Assembly (NCBI GenBank): GCA_900554455.1
Contig: USHT01000003.1
Span: 1 to 16,677 of the forward strand
DNA from: an uncultured Collinsella sp.
Lineage (GTDB): Bacteria > Actinomycetota > Coriobacteriia > Coriobacteriales > Coriobacteriaceae
Reading direction: 5' to 3'
Length of the DNA: 16,677 bases
Position numbers and translations under genes: made by a program. The notes under the pieces are model-generated. The model saw only the letters and a list, made by a program, of their open reading frames with translations, ran no database searches and was not told the DNA's origin. This document shows, piece by piece, positions 1-7,501 of the stretch. The first letter of the stretch is position 1; every line of letters starts with the position of its first letter.

Positions 1-930
1 GGGGCTCGCGCCCTCGGCATCCATCAGGCTCACGTAGCGAATCGACGGATTCCCATACATCGCGTAGTAATAATTGCCCGTGCGCGCGCTAAAGCATCCG
101 GTGTAGATAGTCTTCTCGAACTTGCCATCGCCCATCCTGGACGCTCCCTCGATCATCACCACGCCCTCGAGCGAGCGGAACATGCGAACGACGTTTTCGG
201 TCTCGCTCTCCTTTTGCGGGTAATTGGCATTGAGGTACGCCGCCTTTACAAAATGGCTCAGCGAATAGCAATCGCCCGGAATGCCGCGCATGCCGGCACC
301 CGCGCCATAGGGCTTGAGCTCGGCGCCACGCCATGTCGCCGTCTGCGGAAAATCGCTTGTGGCGGTGATATAGGTGCGCAGGTTTTCCATGTGCCACGGG
401 AAGGTCGGCTGGTTGGCAAGGGTGTCGACCGGATCGTCGTATACATGCAGGCCGTCAGCCATCATCTCGACCACGATACTGCGCTGGCTGTCGCCGATAA
501 TCCAATGGAGCAGCGACACGCCCAGCCCCTCTCCGGCAGATTTGGCGACAATCACCGTGTCGCGCAGCGCGGCCTCGACCTCATCGACCGTCGAGAACGT
601 CGCTGCCACCCACAGGGGGAACTCATAGGCCGCGATATTGGTCTTGCCGTCGACAGGGTCCTCGGCATACTCGGCATAACCCGGGGAATTGAGGCCCGCC
701 ACGGCGAGGCCCGCATCGTTGCCGCAGTCGAAGAACATAGGGTAATTCTTGTAATCGATGCACATACCAATCGCCGCGTGTGCCGCTGTCGCGTCGTCGA
801 TAAACGAATACGGAATGTGAAACCCGCGCGGCATCACGCGAACCTGTTGGCCGTAGTCAAAGCTCCAGTCGAGATTGCGGCCCAGATACATGTGGCCAGA
901 ATTATCGGTAAATCGAATACTCGTACACAT
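1..930 (-). CDS. Choloylglycine hydrolase family protein (bile salt hydrolase / penicillin V acylase-like), 3' end missing
   Basis: Ntn-hydrolase family enzyme that cleaves linear amides; members deconjugate glycine- or taurine-conjugated bile acids or hydrolyse penicillin V. Seen here: 310 codons from the ATG, running off the left edge; most members are about 315-340 residues, so only the tail is missing. It starts MCTSIRF, giving the nucleophile Cys2 after Met removal, followed by LGRNLDW with Arg18 and Asp21. Asn81 (AGLNSPGY) and Asn173 (LANQPTF) match Asn82 and Asn175 of the C. perfringens enzyme; penicillin V acylases usually have Tyr at the former, so this favours the bile salt hydrolase side. 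The last catalytic residue, Arg228 in the SxSRF motif, is His226 here (SLSHFVKAAY) at exactly the expected spacing. No signal peptide, so cytoplasmic. AGGAGG lies a few bases before the start. The substrate cannot be fixed from sequence, and the His may alter or abolish activity. Confidence 0.9.
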   Translation of the reverse strand, partial: MCTSIRFTDNSGHMYLGRNLDWSFDYGQQVRVMPRGFHIPYSFIDDATAAHAAIGMCIDYKNYPMFFDCGNDAGLAVAGLNSPGYAEYAEDPVDGKTNIAAYEFPLWVAATFSTVDEVEAALRDTVIVAKSAGEGLGVSLLHWIIGDSQRSIVVEMMADGLHVYDDPVDTLANQPTFPWHMENLRTYITATSDFPQTATWRGAELKPYGAGAGMRGIPGDCYSLSHFVKAAYLNANYPQKESETENVVRMFRSLEGVVMIEGASRMGDGKFEKTIYTGCFSARTGNYYYAMYGNPSIRYVSLMDAEGASP

Positions 931-993
931 AGCGCCTCCTAGCTTTACGTTCTTGCTAATTTCATTGTCTCCAAACAAAAAGGCGCTAAACAC

Positions 994-1029
994 AAAAGCC
1001 CGGACATGACAACAATGTCATGCCCGGGC
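994..1029 (-). terminator. Rho-independent terminator downstream of the deformylase-like gene
   Basis: Arms 998-1011 (GCCCGGACATGACA) and 1016-1029 (TGTCATGCCCGGGC) form a 14-bp stem with one mismatch and a 4-base loop. On the minus strand it is followed by TTTTGTGTTT. It ends the transcript of the deformylase-like gene before the hydrolase gene, so the two minus-strand genes are probably separate units. No T-run follows on the plus strand. Confidence 0.85.
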
Positions 1030-1061
1030 CAAAAGAGACGAAGTGCGGTGCTTTGGTCCCC

Positions 1062-1481
1062 TTAGACCAACTTTCCTAGACAGTGGTCAATCATATGTTG
1101 AACCATCTGCGCCTCGAAGCCCACAAAGTCCTGCTTGCGCTCGCGCATCTTGCCGTCGACGATCACGTCATAAGCGACCTTGCACTTGATATAGCGCGTG
1201 GACTTGGTGACCTCCTCGTGCGTCAGGCAGCTCTCCTCCATCTTGCTGGCGCCCAGGCCAAACACCAGACGGGGGTTGTAGAGCACATGGGGCTCGCCGG
1301 CATCGTCCAGGTAGACGCAGACCTTCTTGGTGACGCCGATCTGGTTAGCGGCAAGGCAGCCGGCATCGTCGAGCGACTTGATGGTATCGATCAGGTCCTG
1401 TGCCACCGACTCGTCCTCGACGGTCGCGACCTCGCAACGCTGGGACAGAACAGCCTCGTCGTGGCAGAGCTCTTTAATCAT
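1062..1481 (-). CDS. Peptide deformylase-like protein lacking the catalytic glutamate
   Basis: Deformylases remove the formyl group from the N-terminal Met of new proteins using a metal held by one Cys and two His. This 139-residue version is shorter than classical Def (about 165-170) but has recognisable motifs: GCLAANQ at 41-47 (usual GxGLAAxQ), ESCLT at 83-87 (usual EGCLS, ligand Cys85) and HMIDH at 129-133 (usual HExDH, ligands His129 and His133). The catalytic Glu of HExDH is Met130; the codon is clearly ATG. Metal binding could survive, but ordinary deformylation should be badly impaired. The start at 1481 is chosen because GGAGG (1491-1487) sits 5 bases ahead of it and overlaps an ATG at 1493, which would add only MEER. 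It is probably an accessory paralog, with the housekeeping def elsewhere; that is inference. Confidence 0.8.
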   Translation of the reverse strand: MIKELCHDEAVLSQRCEVATVEDESVAQDLIDTIKSLDDAGCLAANQIGVTKKVCVYLDDAGEPHVLYNPRLVFGLGASKMEESCLTHEEVTKSTRYIKCKVAYDVIVDGKMRERKQDFVGFEAQMVQHMIDHCLGKLV

Positions 1482-1514
1482 ACGTTCCTCCATAGGGGTC
1501 GTTGTAACTGCTTA

Positions 1515-1520
1515 AGTATA
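1515..1520 (-). promoter_or_regulatory. Possible -10 element for the deformylase-like gene
   Basis: TATACT on the minus strand lies 34 bases upstream of the chosen start, at the right place for a leader of roughly 27 bases. No good -35 box is visible 16-18 bp further up, so this rests on one hexamer. The same spot reads TATACG on the plus strand and could also serve the divergent permease gene. Confidence 0.3.
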
Positions 1521-1674
1521 CGGTACCCACACATTTTCATGCGAAAAATACCGTCCGTCTGCTACAAAGCGCCGAACATCAACATGCGAGGAACAACAGC
1601 GTCGTAAAGGGGCTATAGTGGGTGAGTTCGTGTCAATCGGCCTAAACTCGGGGCCGAACAAGGAAAGGGTATGC

Positions 1675-2985
1675 ATGGACGAACTATTTCACGTCAGCGA
1701 GCGCAAGTCCACAATTGGGACCGAACTTCGCGCTGGCCTGACAACATTCCTGGCGATGGCCTACATCATCGCCGTCAACCCCGCGGTGCTCTCGGGCGCT
1801 GGCATCGATGCGGGAGCGCTCGCCTGCGCCACCTGCCTGGGCGCCGGCATCATGACCATCTGCATGGGCATCTTCGCCAACCGCCCGCTCGCCTGCGCGT
1901 CGGGCTTAGGCGTCAACGCGATGATCGCCGGAATCACCACCACCGTCTGCGGCGGTGACTGGCACGTGGCCATGAGCGTCATCTTCCTCGAGGGTATCGT
2001 CATCTTGCTGCTCGTGCTTTGTGGCCTGCGCGAGGCCATCATGGACGCCATCCCGGTTGTCCTGCGTCACGCCATCTCGGTGGGTCTGGGCCTGTTCATC
2101 GCCATGATTGGCCTGTGCGATGCCGGCATTATCACCGCTGGCGCCGGTACACTCGTCGGTCTGGGCGACATCACCTCCCCCACCTTCATCGTCGGCATCA
2201 TCTCCATCCTGGTGACGGTCGCCCTCGCCTGCCGCAACGTCCCCGGCTCGCTGCTCATCGGCATCGTCGTCGCCGTCATCGCCGGTATCCCCCTAGGTGT
2301 GACCCAGGCTCCGACCGGTATCATCGCCCCGCTCGACTTCTCGAGCATCGGTGGCCCCATCGCCGACGCCGGCGGCGTGCCCGCCATCGTCAAGGTCCTT
2401 ACCGACCCCGCGCTCCTCGTCATCTCGTTCTCGCTGCTCATGAGCGACTTCTTCGACACCATGGGCACCGCGATGGCCGTGGCCAAGCAGGGCGAGTTCC
2501 TCACCGACGACGGCAACGTCGAGAATATCAAGGAGATCCTGATCGTCGACTCCGCCGCCGCTGCTGTGGGCGGTTTCATGGGCGTCTCCTCCATCACCAC
2601 CTTCGTCGAGTCCACCTCTGGCGCTGCCGACGGTGGCCGCACGGGCCTCACCTCCGTCACCACCGGCGTGCTGTTCATTCTCGCCGCGTTCTTCTCCCCC
2701 ATCGTCACCATCGTTTCCAGCGCCGCCACCTGCGGTGCTCTGGTCTACGTCGGCTACCTCATGATGAGTGAGGCCTCCGAGATCGACTGGTCCGACGTGT
2801 CGCAGGGTTTCCCGGCGTTCATGATTGTCGCCGGCGTGCCCTTCACCTACTCCATCTCTGCCGGCATTGGCCTGGGCTTTATCGCCTACGTGATCGTCGC
2901 GCTCTTTAAGGGCGAGGCCTCCAAGATCAAGCCGCTCATGTGGATCGCAGCCCTTGCCTTCCTCCTCTACTTCTTCGTGGCGTAA
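1675..2985 (+). CDS. NCS2 family (AzgA-like) purine permease, probable adenine/guanine/hypoxanthine transporter
   Basis: Inner-membrane proton symporter for purine bases, 436 residues, typical of the AzgA/PbuG/AdeP branch (COG2252). The N-terminal block ERKSTIGTELRAGLTTFLAM followed by AYIIAVNPAVLS is the family signature. About a dozen hydrophobic segments follow, with SFSLLMSDFFDTMGTAMAV in the middle holding the acidic substrate-site region and GVSSITTFVESTSGAADGGR matching the second half-site (family S-TT-hE-x-GxxxGGRTG). The start is 1675, not the upstream GTG at 1618: AGGAAAGG (1661-1668) lies 6 bases before this ATG, and the extra 19 codons carry no family sequence. It is divergent from the deformylase-like gene and monocistronic, ending at a strong terminator. 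No purine riboswitch consensus was found in its leader. The exact base transported is not determinable by eye. Confidence 0.88.
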   Translation: MDELFHVSERKSTIGTELRAGLTTFLAMAYIIAVNPAVLSGAGIDAGALACATCLGAGIMTICMGIFANRPLACASGLGVNAMIAGITTTVCGGDWHVAMSVIFLEGIVILLLVLCGLREAIMDAIPVVLRHAISVGLGLFIAMIGLCDAGIITAGAGTLVGLGDITSPTFIVGIISILVTVALACRNVPGSLLIGIVVAVIAGIPLGVTQAPTGIIAPLDFSSIGGPIADAGGVPAIVKVLTDPALLVISFSLLMSDFFDTMGTAMAVAKQGEFLTDDGNVENIKEILIVDSAAAAVGGFMGVSSITTFVESTSGAADGGRTGLTSVTTGVLFILAAFFSPIVTIVSSAATCGALVYVGYLMMSEASEIDWSDVSQGFPAFMIVAGVPFTYSISAGIGLGFIAYVIVALFKGEASKIKPLMWIAALAFLLYFFVA

Positions 2986-3012
2986 CGGCATAGTCTGCTA
3001 AAGCAAAACAAC

Positions 3013-3054
3013 AAGGCGCGGAATCGCATCGAGCGGCTCCGCGCCTTTCTTTTA
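3013..3054 (+). terminator. Rho-independent terminator after the purine permease gene
   Basis: Arms AAGGCGCGGA (3013-3022) and TCCGCGCCTT (3038-3047) with a 15-base loop, followed by TTTCTTTT. It lies 28 bases past the permease stop and isolates the following esterase gene. Confidence 0.85.
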
Positions 3055-3122
3055 GCGTCTGCCCCCGTGCCAGCGTGCAACAATTGAGGCTGTCGATATC
3101 ACAACACCGAGAGAAGCCTGCC

Positions 3123-3788
3123 TTGGAAGCGCATCATAAGCAGATAACCGTTTATTCAGAGTGTGCGGAAGGCGCGCCCGTCATCTACCTCCCCGTGGTT
3201 ATGGGCGACGGTAGTGAAGTCTACGAGCGCTGCCGAGAGCTCGACTGCCCGCCGTTCACCCTTGTAGCCATTGGAGGGCTCGATTGGAATCGCGAGCTGA
3301 GCCCCTGGGAATGCGAGGGAACTATACGAGATGCCGAGCCCTTTGGTGGACAGGCTGCTGGTTTTCTTGACGAGTTGTTGAAGCAGATAATCCCCCAGGC
3401 CGAATCATCGCTCCCGCAACCGCCTGCCTGGCGCGGCGTTGCCGGCTACTCGTTGGCGGGTCTTTTTGCACTGTGGGCACTTTGGCAAACAGATGTCTTT
3501 GAGCGCGCAGCGAGTGCATCGGGGTCGCTGTGGTTCCCTGGCTTTATCGACTACGCGCGCGAGCGCACGATGACAGCTACGCCCGACGCCGCCTATCTGT
3601 CGCTCGGTAAAAAGGAAACCAAGACGCCCAACCGCATGATGCGGCACGTACTCGACGATACGCGCGCGATGGAAGAGCTGTTTATCGAGCGCGACATCCC
3701 AACAACGCTGGAGCTCAACCCCGGCAATCATTTTGCCCAAACTGACCTGCGCATGGCGCGCGGCATCCACTGGATACTGACGCATTAA
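3123..3788 (+). CDS. Alpha/beta-hydrolase, putative esterase (esterase D / IroE-like)
   Basis: Cytoplasmic hydrolase of the 'putative esterase' family, 221 residues from the preferred start. Seen: the nucleophile elbow GYSLAG with Ser110, flanked by a helix rich in small residues (LFALWAL); ASASGSLWFPGF after it, as in Fes/IroE-type esterases; a probable acid in SLGKKE (Glu165); and a C-terminal GNHFAQTD with the likely catalytic His203. The start is uncertain. A TTG at 3123 has GAGAGAAG 6 bases upstream and gives MEAHHKQITVYS, while the open frame also runs back to a GTG at 3075 that has no ribosome binding site and sits just behind the terminator. The stop codon lies inside the terminator stem. 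The substrate is unknown; siderophore-ester or acyl-thioester hydrolysis are family possibilities only, with no iron-uptake gene beside it. Confidence 0.8.
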   Translation: MEAHHKQITVYSECAEGAPVIYLPVVMGDGSEVYERCRELDCPPFTLVAIGGLDWNRELSPWECEGTIRDAEPFGGQAAGFLDELLKQIIPQAESSLPQPPAWRGVAGYSLAGLFALWALWQTDVFERAASASGSLWFPGFIDYARERTMTATPDAAYLSLGKKETKTPNRMMRHVLDDTRAMEELFIERDIPTTLELNPGNHFAQTDLRMARGIHWILTH

Positions 3789-3829
3789 AAATGGCGTCCA
3801 CGCGTACATACGCATGGACGCCATTTTTA
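3786..3829. terminator. Bidirectional terminator between the convergent esterase gene and uraA
   Basis: A 44-base, almost perfect inverted repeat. Outer arms TAAAAATGGCGTCCA (3786-3800) and TGGACGCCATTTTTA (3815-3829), then one C/A mismatch, then inner arms GCGTA (3802-3806) and TACGC (3809-3813) around CA. A/T runs at both outer ends give a U-tract in either direction. The esterase TAA (3786-3788) forms the base of the stem, and uraA ends at 3849 on the other strand. Confidence 0.9.
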
Positions 3830-3848
3830 ATTTGGCTGAACGCAGCTA

Positions 3849-5183
3849 CTATTCAGCAGTCTCCTCAAGCTCGGAAGTATCGAACTCAAAGTCATTACCG
3901 GGCAGGATGGCGTTGAGCACAATGCCCACCAGCGAGCCCACGGCAAGGCCCGAAAGCGAAATCGTCACGCCGCCCAGCTCCAGCACGATGGCACCGGCGG
4001 TACTGTAGGCAATGCCGAGCGAAAGCACGAGCACCAAAGCCGCAACCAGTACATTGCGGTTGTTCTGGAAATCAACCTGGTTTTCGATAAGGTTGCGAAC
4101 GCCCACGGCACTGATCATGCCGTAGAGCACGAGCGACACACCGCCGATAACGCATGCCGGCATAGCAGCGATCACAGCAGCAAACTTGGGGCAGAACGAA
4201 AGCACGATGGCGCAGCAGGCGGCAATGCGAATCACACGCGGGTCGAACACGCGCGTCAGGGCAAGCACGCCAGTGTTCTCGCCATACGTCGTATTGGCGG
4301 GGGCGCCAAAGAGCGATGCCAAGATGGTCGCCAGGCCATCGCCAAGCAGGGTACGGTGCAGACCGGGATCGGCAATGTAATTGCGTTCGCAGGTAGAGCC
4401 AATGGCGGAGATATCGCCAATGTGCTCAATCATGGTCGCAAAGGCCAGCGGCATGATGGTGATGATGGCCGTCGTGGCAAGACCGCTATCGAACTGCGGT
4501 CCAAAGAGCGCAAACACGGTGTTGTCCCACACGACGGGCAAGCCAACCCAGGGGGCGGCTGCGACGCCAGAGAAGTCGACCTCGCCCAGCGCGGCCGCAA
4601 CGGCATAGCTCACCACAACGCCCAGCAGAATCGGCACGATCTTGACCATGCCACGCCCCCAAATATTGCAGATCACGATAACGGCGACGGCAACAACGGC
4701 AACAAACCAGTTGGTCTGGCAGTTGGCAATGGCGGAGCTCGCCAGAATCAGACCGACCGAAATGACGATGGGGCCGGTCACCACCGGCGGGAAGAAGCGC
4801 ATGACGCGCTTGGCGCCAAATGCGCGGAACAGCGCTGCCAGCACCGGATAGAGCAGGCCGGCGCAGGCAACGCCCAGGCAAGCGTAGGGCAAAAGCTCAG
4901 CCTCGCCGTTGGGTGCAATGGCGGCATAACCCGCGATAAAAGCAAACGACGAGCCCAGGAACGCGGGCACCTTACCGCGCGATAGAAAATGAAACAGCAG
5001 CGTGCCGATGCCGGCGAACAGAAGCGTCGCCGAAACGGAAAGGCCGGTGAGCACGGGCACGAGCACCGTGGCTCCGAACATCGCAAACATGTGTTGCAAA
5101 CCCAACACAAACATGCGCGGGCGGCCGAGCGACGATGCATCGTAGATGGCATCGGTGACGGCGGGCGTCGAGGACTGGGACAT
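3849..5183 (-). CDS. uraA: Uracil permease (NCS2 uracil/xanthine branch)
   Basis: Proton-coupled uracil importer of the inner membrane, 444 residues with roughly a dozen or more membrane segments. It follows E. coli UraA closely in the diagnostic second half: FATMIEHIGDISAIG carries the acidic substrate-site residue of TM8, and NTTYGENTGVLALTRVFDP carries the TM10 Glu (UraA Glu241 and Glu290). ACVIGGVSLVLYGMISAVG and IENQVDFQNNRN also match. The start at 5183 has AAAGGAC just upstream and gives MSQSSTP; the open frame extends to 5408 only by running through leader sequence and the tail of the methyltransferase gene. That upstream gene is on the same strand 122 bases away, with no clear terminator between, so some read-through is possible. 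No PyrR-type attenuator was recognised. It converges with the esterase gene. Confidence 0.92.
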   Translation of the reverse strand: MSQSSTPAVTDAIYDASSLGRPRMFVLGLQHMFAMFGATVLVPVLTGLSVSATLLFAGIGTLLFHFLSRGKVPAFLGSSFAFIAGYAAIAPNGEAELLPYACLGVACAGLLYPVLAALFRAFGAKRVMRFFPPVVTGPIVISVGLILASSAIANCQTNWFVAVVAVAVIVICNIWGRGMVKIVPILLGVVVSYAVAAALGEVDFSGVAAAPWVGLPVVWDNTVFALFGPQFDSGLATTAIITIMPLAFATMIEHIGDISAIGSTCERNYIADPGLHRTLLGDGLATILASLFGAPANTTYGENTGVLALTRVFDPRVIRIAACCAIVLSFCPKFAAVIAAMPACVIGGVSLVLYGMISAVGVRNLIENQVDFQNNRNVLVAALVLVLSLGIAYSTAGAIVLELGGVTISLSGLAVGSLVGIVLNAILPGNDFEFDTSELEETAE

Positions 5184-5209
5184 GGATGTCCTTTCGAATG
5201 GAAGGGCGA

Positions 5210-5258
5210 TCGGGCATATCGGATAACCTGCCCGAACGATACGATCCGAACCATTGTA
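5210..5258 (-). promoter_or_regulatory. uraA leader: possible -10 box and a 7-bp inverted repeat
   Basis: On the minus strand TACAAT (5258-5253) could be a -10 element 70 bases before the uraA start, though no matching -35 is evident. Downstream, arms TCGGGCA (plus strand 5210-5216) and TGCCCGA (5229-5235) can form a small hairpin in the leader. There is no T-run, so this is not a terminator. Regulatory meaning is unproven. Confidence 0.3.
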
Positions 5259-5305
5259 CGCGATACGCCATGCCTCGCACGCGCCGCCACCTGCAAACGC
5301 TAGCG

Positions 5306-6439
5306 CTACTTCCAAACGCGCTCGGCAATACGCTTGACCAGCGCGATCTTCGCCCACTGTTCGTCCTCGGTCAGCTTGTTGCCAATCTCGCAGCTGGCAA
5401 AGCCGCACTGGGGCGACAGGTACAGGTTCTCGAGCGGCACGTACTTTGCGGCCTCATGGATACGTTCGACGATAACGTCTTCGTCCTCAAGCTCAGCCGC
5501 CTTGGTGGTTACCAAGCCCAACACGACCTTCTTGCCCGGGGCAACGTACTTGAGCGGCTCAAAACCGCCGGCGCGGGGTGTGTCGAACTCCAGATAGAAC
5601 GCATCGACGTTCTCATGTGCGAACAGATACGGAGCGATAGGGTCGTAGCCGCCTTCAAAAGCATAGGTGGAGTGGTAGTTGCCGCGGCACACATGCGTGT
5701 TGATGACCAGATCGTCGGGCTTGTCCGCGATTGCGGCATTGTTGAGCGCCACACCTAGCTCGGACACCTTTTGCAAGTCAACCGGGCTCATGCCGGTTTT
5801 GGCGACAAAATCGATATCGCAGTAGATGCCCCAGGTGCAGTCATCAAACTGGATGTTGCGGCAGCCTGCTGCGTACAGGTCGGCGATCACCGTGCGATAA
5901 GCGGCCGCAATGGCGTCGGCAAGTTCCTCATCGGTCTTATAGACGGCACGCAGGCTCTCCTGCTGGCCGTCGCAGCGGTCGAGCGTGACTTCGGAGAACG
6001 TCTGGATCGGCGCCGGAATGGTCTGGCGTGCGACCTGGCCCTCCTCCTCAAGCGCCTTGACGAACTTAAAATGCTCGACGAACGGGTGGTTCTCGCCGCT
6101 AATGGGACCGGTAACCACGGCGGTGTCGGCCGTCGTCTCCTCGTCATGGAACATATAACCCGTGCGTGAGGTGCGGCGCTCAATGCCGTTAAGGCCCCAC
6201 ATAAAATCGAGGTGCCAGTAGCTGCGGCGGAACTCGCCATCGGTGATCACCTGCAGGCCGGCGGCCTTCTGCTTGGCCACCAAATCGCGAATGGCATCGT
6301 CCTCGACGGCCTTAAGGCCGGAAGCGTCGAGTTTACCCGCGACATAGGCGGCACGGGCGTCCTTTACAGCCTGCGGACGAAGAAAGCTGCCGACGATATC
6401 GGCGCGAAACGGCGCGTTCGGTTGAATCGAAGTGCTCAT
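5306..6439 (-). CDS. MetE C-terminal-domain-like methyltransferase (YxjG/YxjH type)
   Basis: Resembles the catalytic half of cobalamin-independent methionine synthase: a TIM-barrel zinc enzyme that transfers a methyl group to a thiol such as homocysteine. 377 residues, versus about 750 for full MetE, as expected for the stand-alone YxjG/YxjH class. The zinc ligands are visible: His249 and Cys251 in NTHVCRGNY, Glu284 in FYLEFDTPRAG, and Cys345 in SPQCGFAS. ADIVGSFLRP near the N-terminus and IQFDDCTWG before the HxC also fit. The start at 6439 has GGGAG 6 bases ahead; an ATG at 6457 lies upstream of that site and is rejected. The methyl donor in this class is not settled (folate or corrinoid protein). 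The upstream gap carries a LysR-type operator and a LysR gene, supporting methionine- or sulfur-linked control (inference). Confidence 0.88.
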   Translation of the reverse strand: MSTSIQPNAPFRADIVGSFLRPQAVKDARAAYVAGKLDASGLKAVEDDAIRDLVAKQKAAGLQVITDGEFRRSYWHLDFMWGLNGIERRTSRTGYMFHDEETTADTAVVTGPISGENHPFVEHFKFVKALEEEGQVARQTIPAPIQTFSEVTLDRCDGQQESLRAVYKTDEELADAIAAAYRTVIADLYAAGCRNIQFDDCTWGIYCDIDFVAKTGMSPVDLQKVSELGVALNNAAIADKPDDLVINTHVCRGNYHSTYAFEGGYDPIAPYLFAHENVDAFYLEFDTPRAGGFEPLKYVAPGKKVVLGLVTTKAAELEDEDVIVERIHEAAKYVPLENLYLSPQCGFASCEIGNKLTEDEQWAKIALVKRIAERVWK

Positions 6440-6477
6440 AGATATCTCCCTTTGCATTGGTTGCTTTACTGGGACAG

Positions 6478-6547
6478 AGTATGAGCGCTCATATGACCAT
6501 CGTAAAATATACGTTTACAACAGTTTGATATAGATGTTTCCTATATC
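6478..6547 (-). promoter_or_regulatory. LysR-type operator and candidate promoter for the MetE-like gene
   Basis: Plus strand: perfect dyad GATATAG (6527-6533), seven bases, CTATATC (6541-6547). Its core is ATA-N9-TAT and contains T-N11-A, the classical LysR recognition form. A second dyad with the same spacing, GTAAA (6502-6506), seven bases, TTTAC (6514-6518), follows 27 bp closer to the gene. On the minus strand TTTACG (6506-6501), 17 bases, CATACT (6483-6478) can serve as -35/-10, putting the start near 6471. The first dyad then centres near -66 and the second near -39, as for LysR recognition and activation sites. The -10 region overlaps the palindrome TATGAGCGCTCATA (6480-6493). The promoter hexamers are imperfect. 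Confidence 0.6.
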
Positions 6548-6594
6548 AGTCTGGACTGTCATAAAGAGACTTGAACCGTGCGGAGCACAGCAGC

Positions 6595-7491
6595 CTAGAT
6601 ATGCTGACGAATCGCGTCGATATAGGCCCGACCGTAGCGCGTAAGCGTCGTGTTCTTGCGCGTGATGATGCCAATCTCCATGTACTCGTCCACGTCGAGC
6701 GGAATCGAGATAATGCCGGGGCCGTTGAGCTCGTGGCTGATCACGCCCGAGCATACCGTGTAGCCGTTGAGGCCCATGGCCAAATTGAACAACGTCGCAC
6801 GGTCGCGCACGCGGATATTTTTGCGACGCTCGAACGTCGAGGTCAGCTCCTCGGAATAGTAAAACGAGTTGTAGCTGCCCTGCTCGTAGGACAGGAACGG
6901 GTAGTCTTCCAGATCCTCGAGCGTCACGCTGGAGCGGTCCGCCAGCGGATGGTCGGCGCAGACGAAGACATGCGGCGTGGCGCAGAAGAGTCCTTCGAAC
7001 ACGAGCTCGTTGGCCACCAGCATGCGCTCGATGACCTCGCGGTTATGCTCGGATAAGTACAGGATGCCCAGTTCGCTTTTCATATGCGCGACATCCTCGA
7101 TAATCTCGTGAGTCTGCTCCTCGCGCAGGGTGAAGTCGTAACGCGCGGCATCGAACTCGCGGATCACGTCGACAAACGCGTTGACGGCAAAGGAATAATG
7201 CTGGCAGCTCACACTAAAGTGCGGCACCTGCTCGGATGCGCCCTTGTACTTGCCCTCGAGCAGGTCGGCCTGGTCGAGTACCTGGCGCGCATAGCCCAAG
7301 AAGGTCTCGCCTTCCTCGGACACAATGACGCCCTTGTTGGTGCGCTCAAAGATGTGCACACCCATCTCGTTTTCGAGATCGCGAATCGACGCGGTAATCG
7401 AAGGCTGCGACACAAAGAGACGGCGCGAGGCCTCGGTAATGCTGCCGCATTCGGCAACTTTGACGACATATCTGAGCTGCTGGAGCTTCAT
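6595..7491 (-). CDS. LysR-family transcriptional regulator
   Basis: 298-residue DNA-binding regulator. Residues 1-60 form the winged helix-turn-helix (MKLQQLRYVVKVAECGSITE then ASRRLFVSQPSITASIRDLE), followed by a linker helix and a periplasmic-binding-protein-like effector domain (about 90-298). The start at 7491 is preceded by GGAG at suitable spacing and begins at the family's usual MxLxQLRYV; the longer open frame overlaps the HAD gene and is rejected. Only 10 bases separate it from the HAD stop, so HAD-LysR is almost certainly one transcript. Downstream on the same strand, 155 bases away, is the MetE-like gene with a matching dyad, so that gene is the likely target, with MetR/CmbR/MtaR-type control of methionine genes as precedent. 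Effector unknown. Confidence 0.92.
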   Translation of the reverse strand: MKLQQLRYVVKVAECGSITEASRRLFVSQPSITASIRDLENEMGVHIFERTNKGVIVSEEGETFLGYARQVLDQADLLEGKYKGASEQVPHFSVSCQHYSFAVNAFVDVIREFDAARYDFTLREEQTHEIIEDVAHMKSELGILYLSEHNREVIERMLVANELVFEGLFCATPHVFVCADHPLADRSSVTLEDLEDYPFLSYEQGSYNSFYYSEELTSTFERRKNIRVRDRATLFNLAMGLNGYTVCSGVISHELNGPGIISIPLDVDEYMEIGIITRKNTTLTRYGRAYIDAIRQHI

Positions 7492-7501
7492 GGCTGTCTC
7501 C

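Noticed and set aside
1494..1674. Purine riboswitch before the purine permease gene
   Set aside because: Looked for the conserved loops and three-way junction consensus of the purine aptamer; nothing convincing in this leader.
2293..2991. Open frame opposite the purine permease gene (232 codons)
   Set aside because: Low-complexity composition rich in Gly, Asp, Glu and His, characteristic of a shadow frame of a hydrophobic membrane protein gene.
4356..4985. 209-codon plus-strand frame within uraA
   Set aside because: Reverse shadow of membrane segments; no recognisable family or start signal.
6440..6594. SAM riboswitch or T-box before the MetE-like gene
   Set aside because: The gap holds short dyads typical of protein operators, but none of the conserved S-box or T-box blocks, and no terminator.
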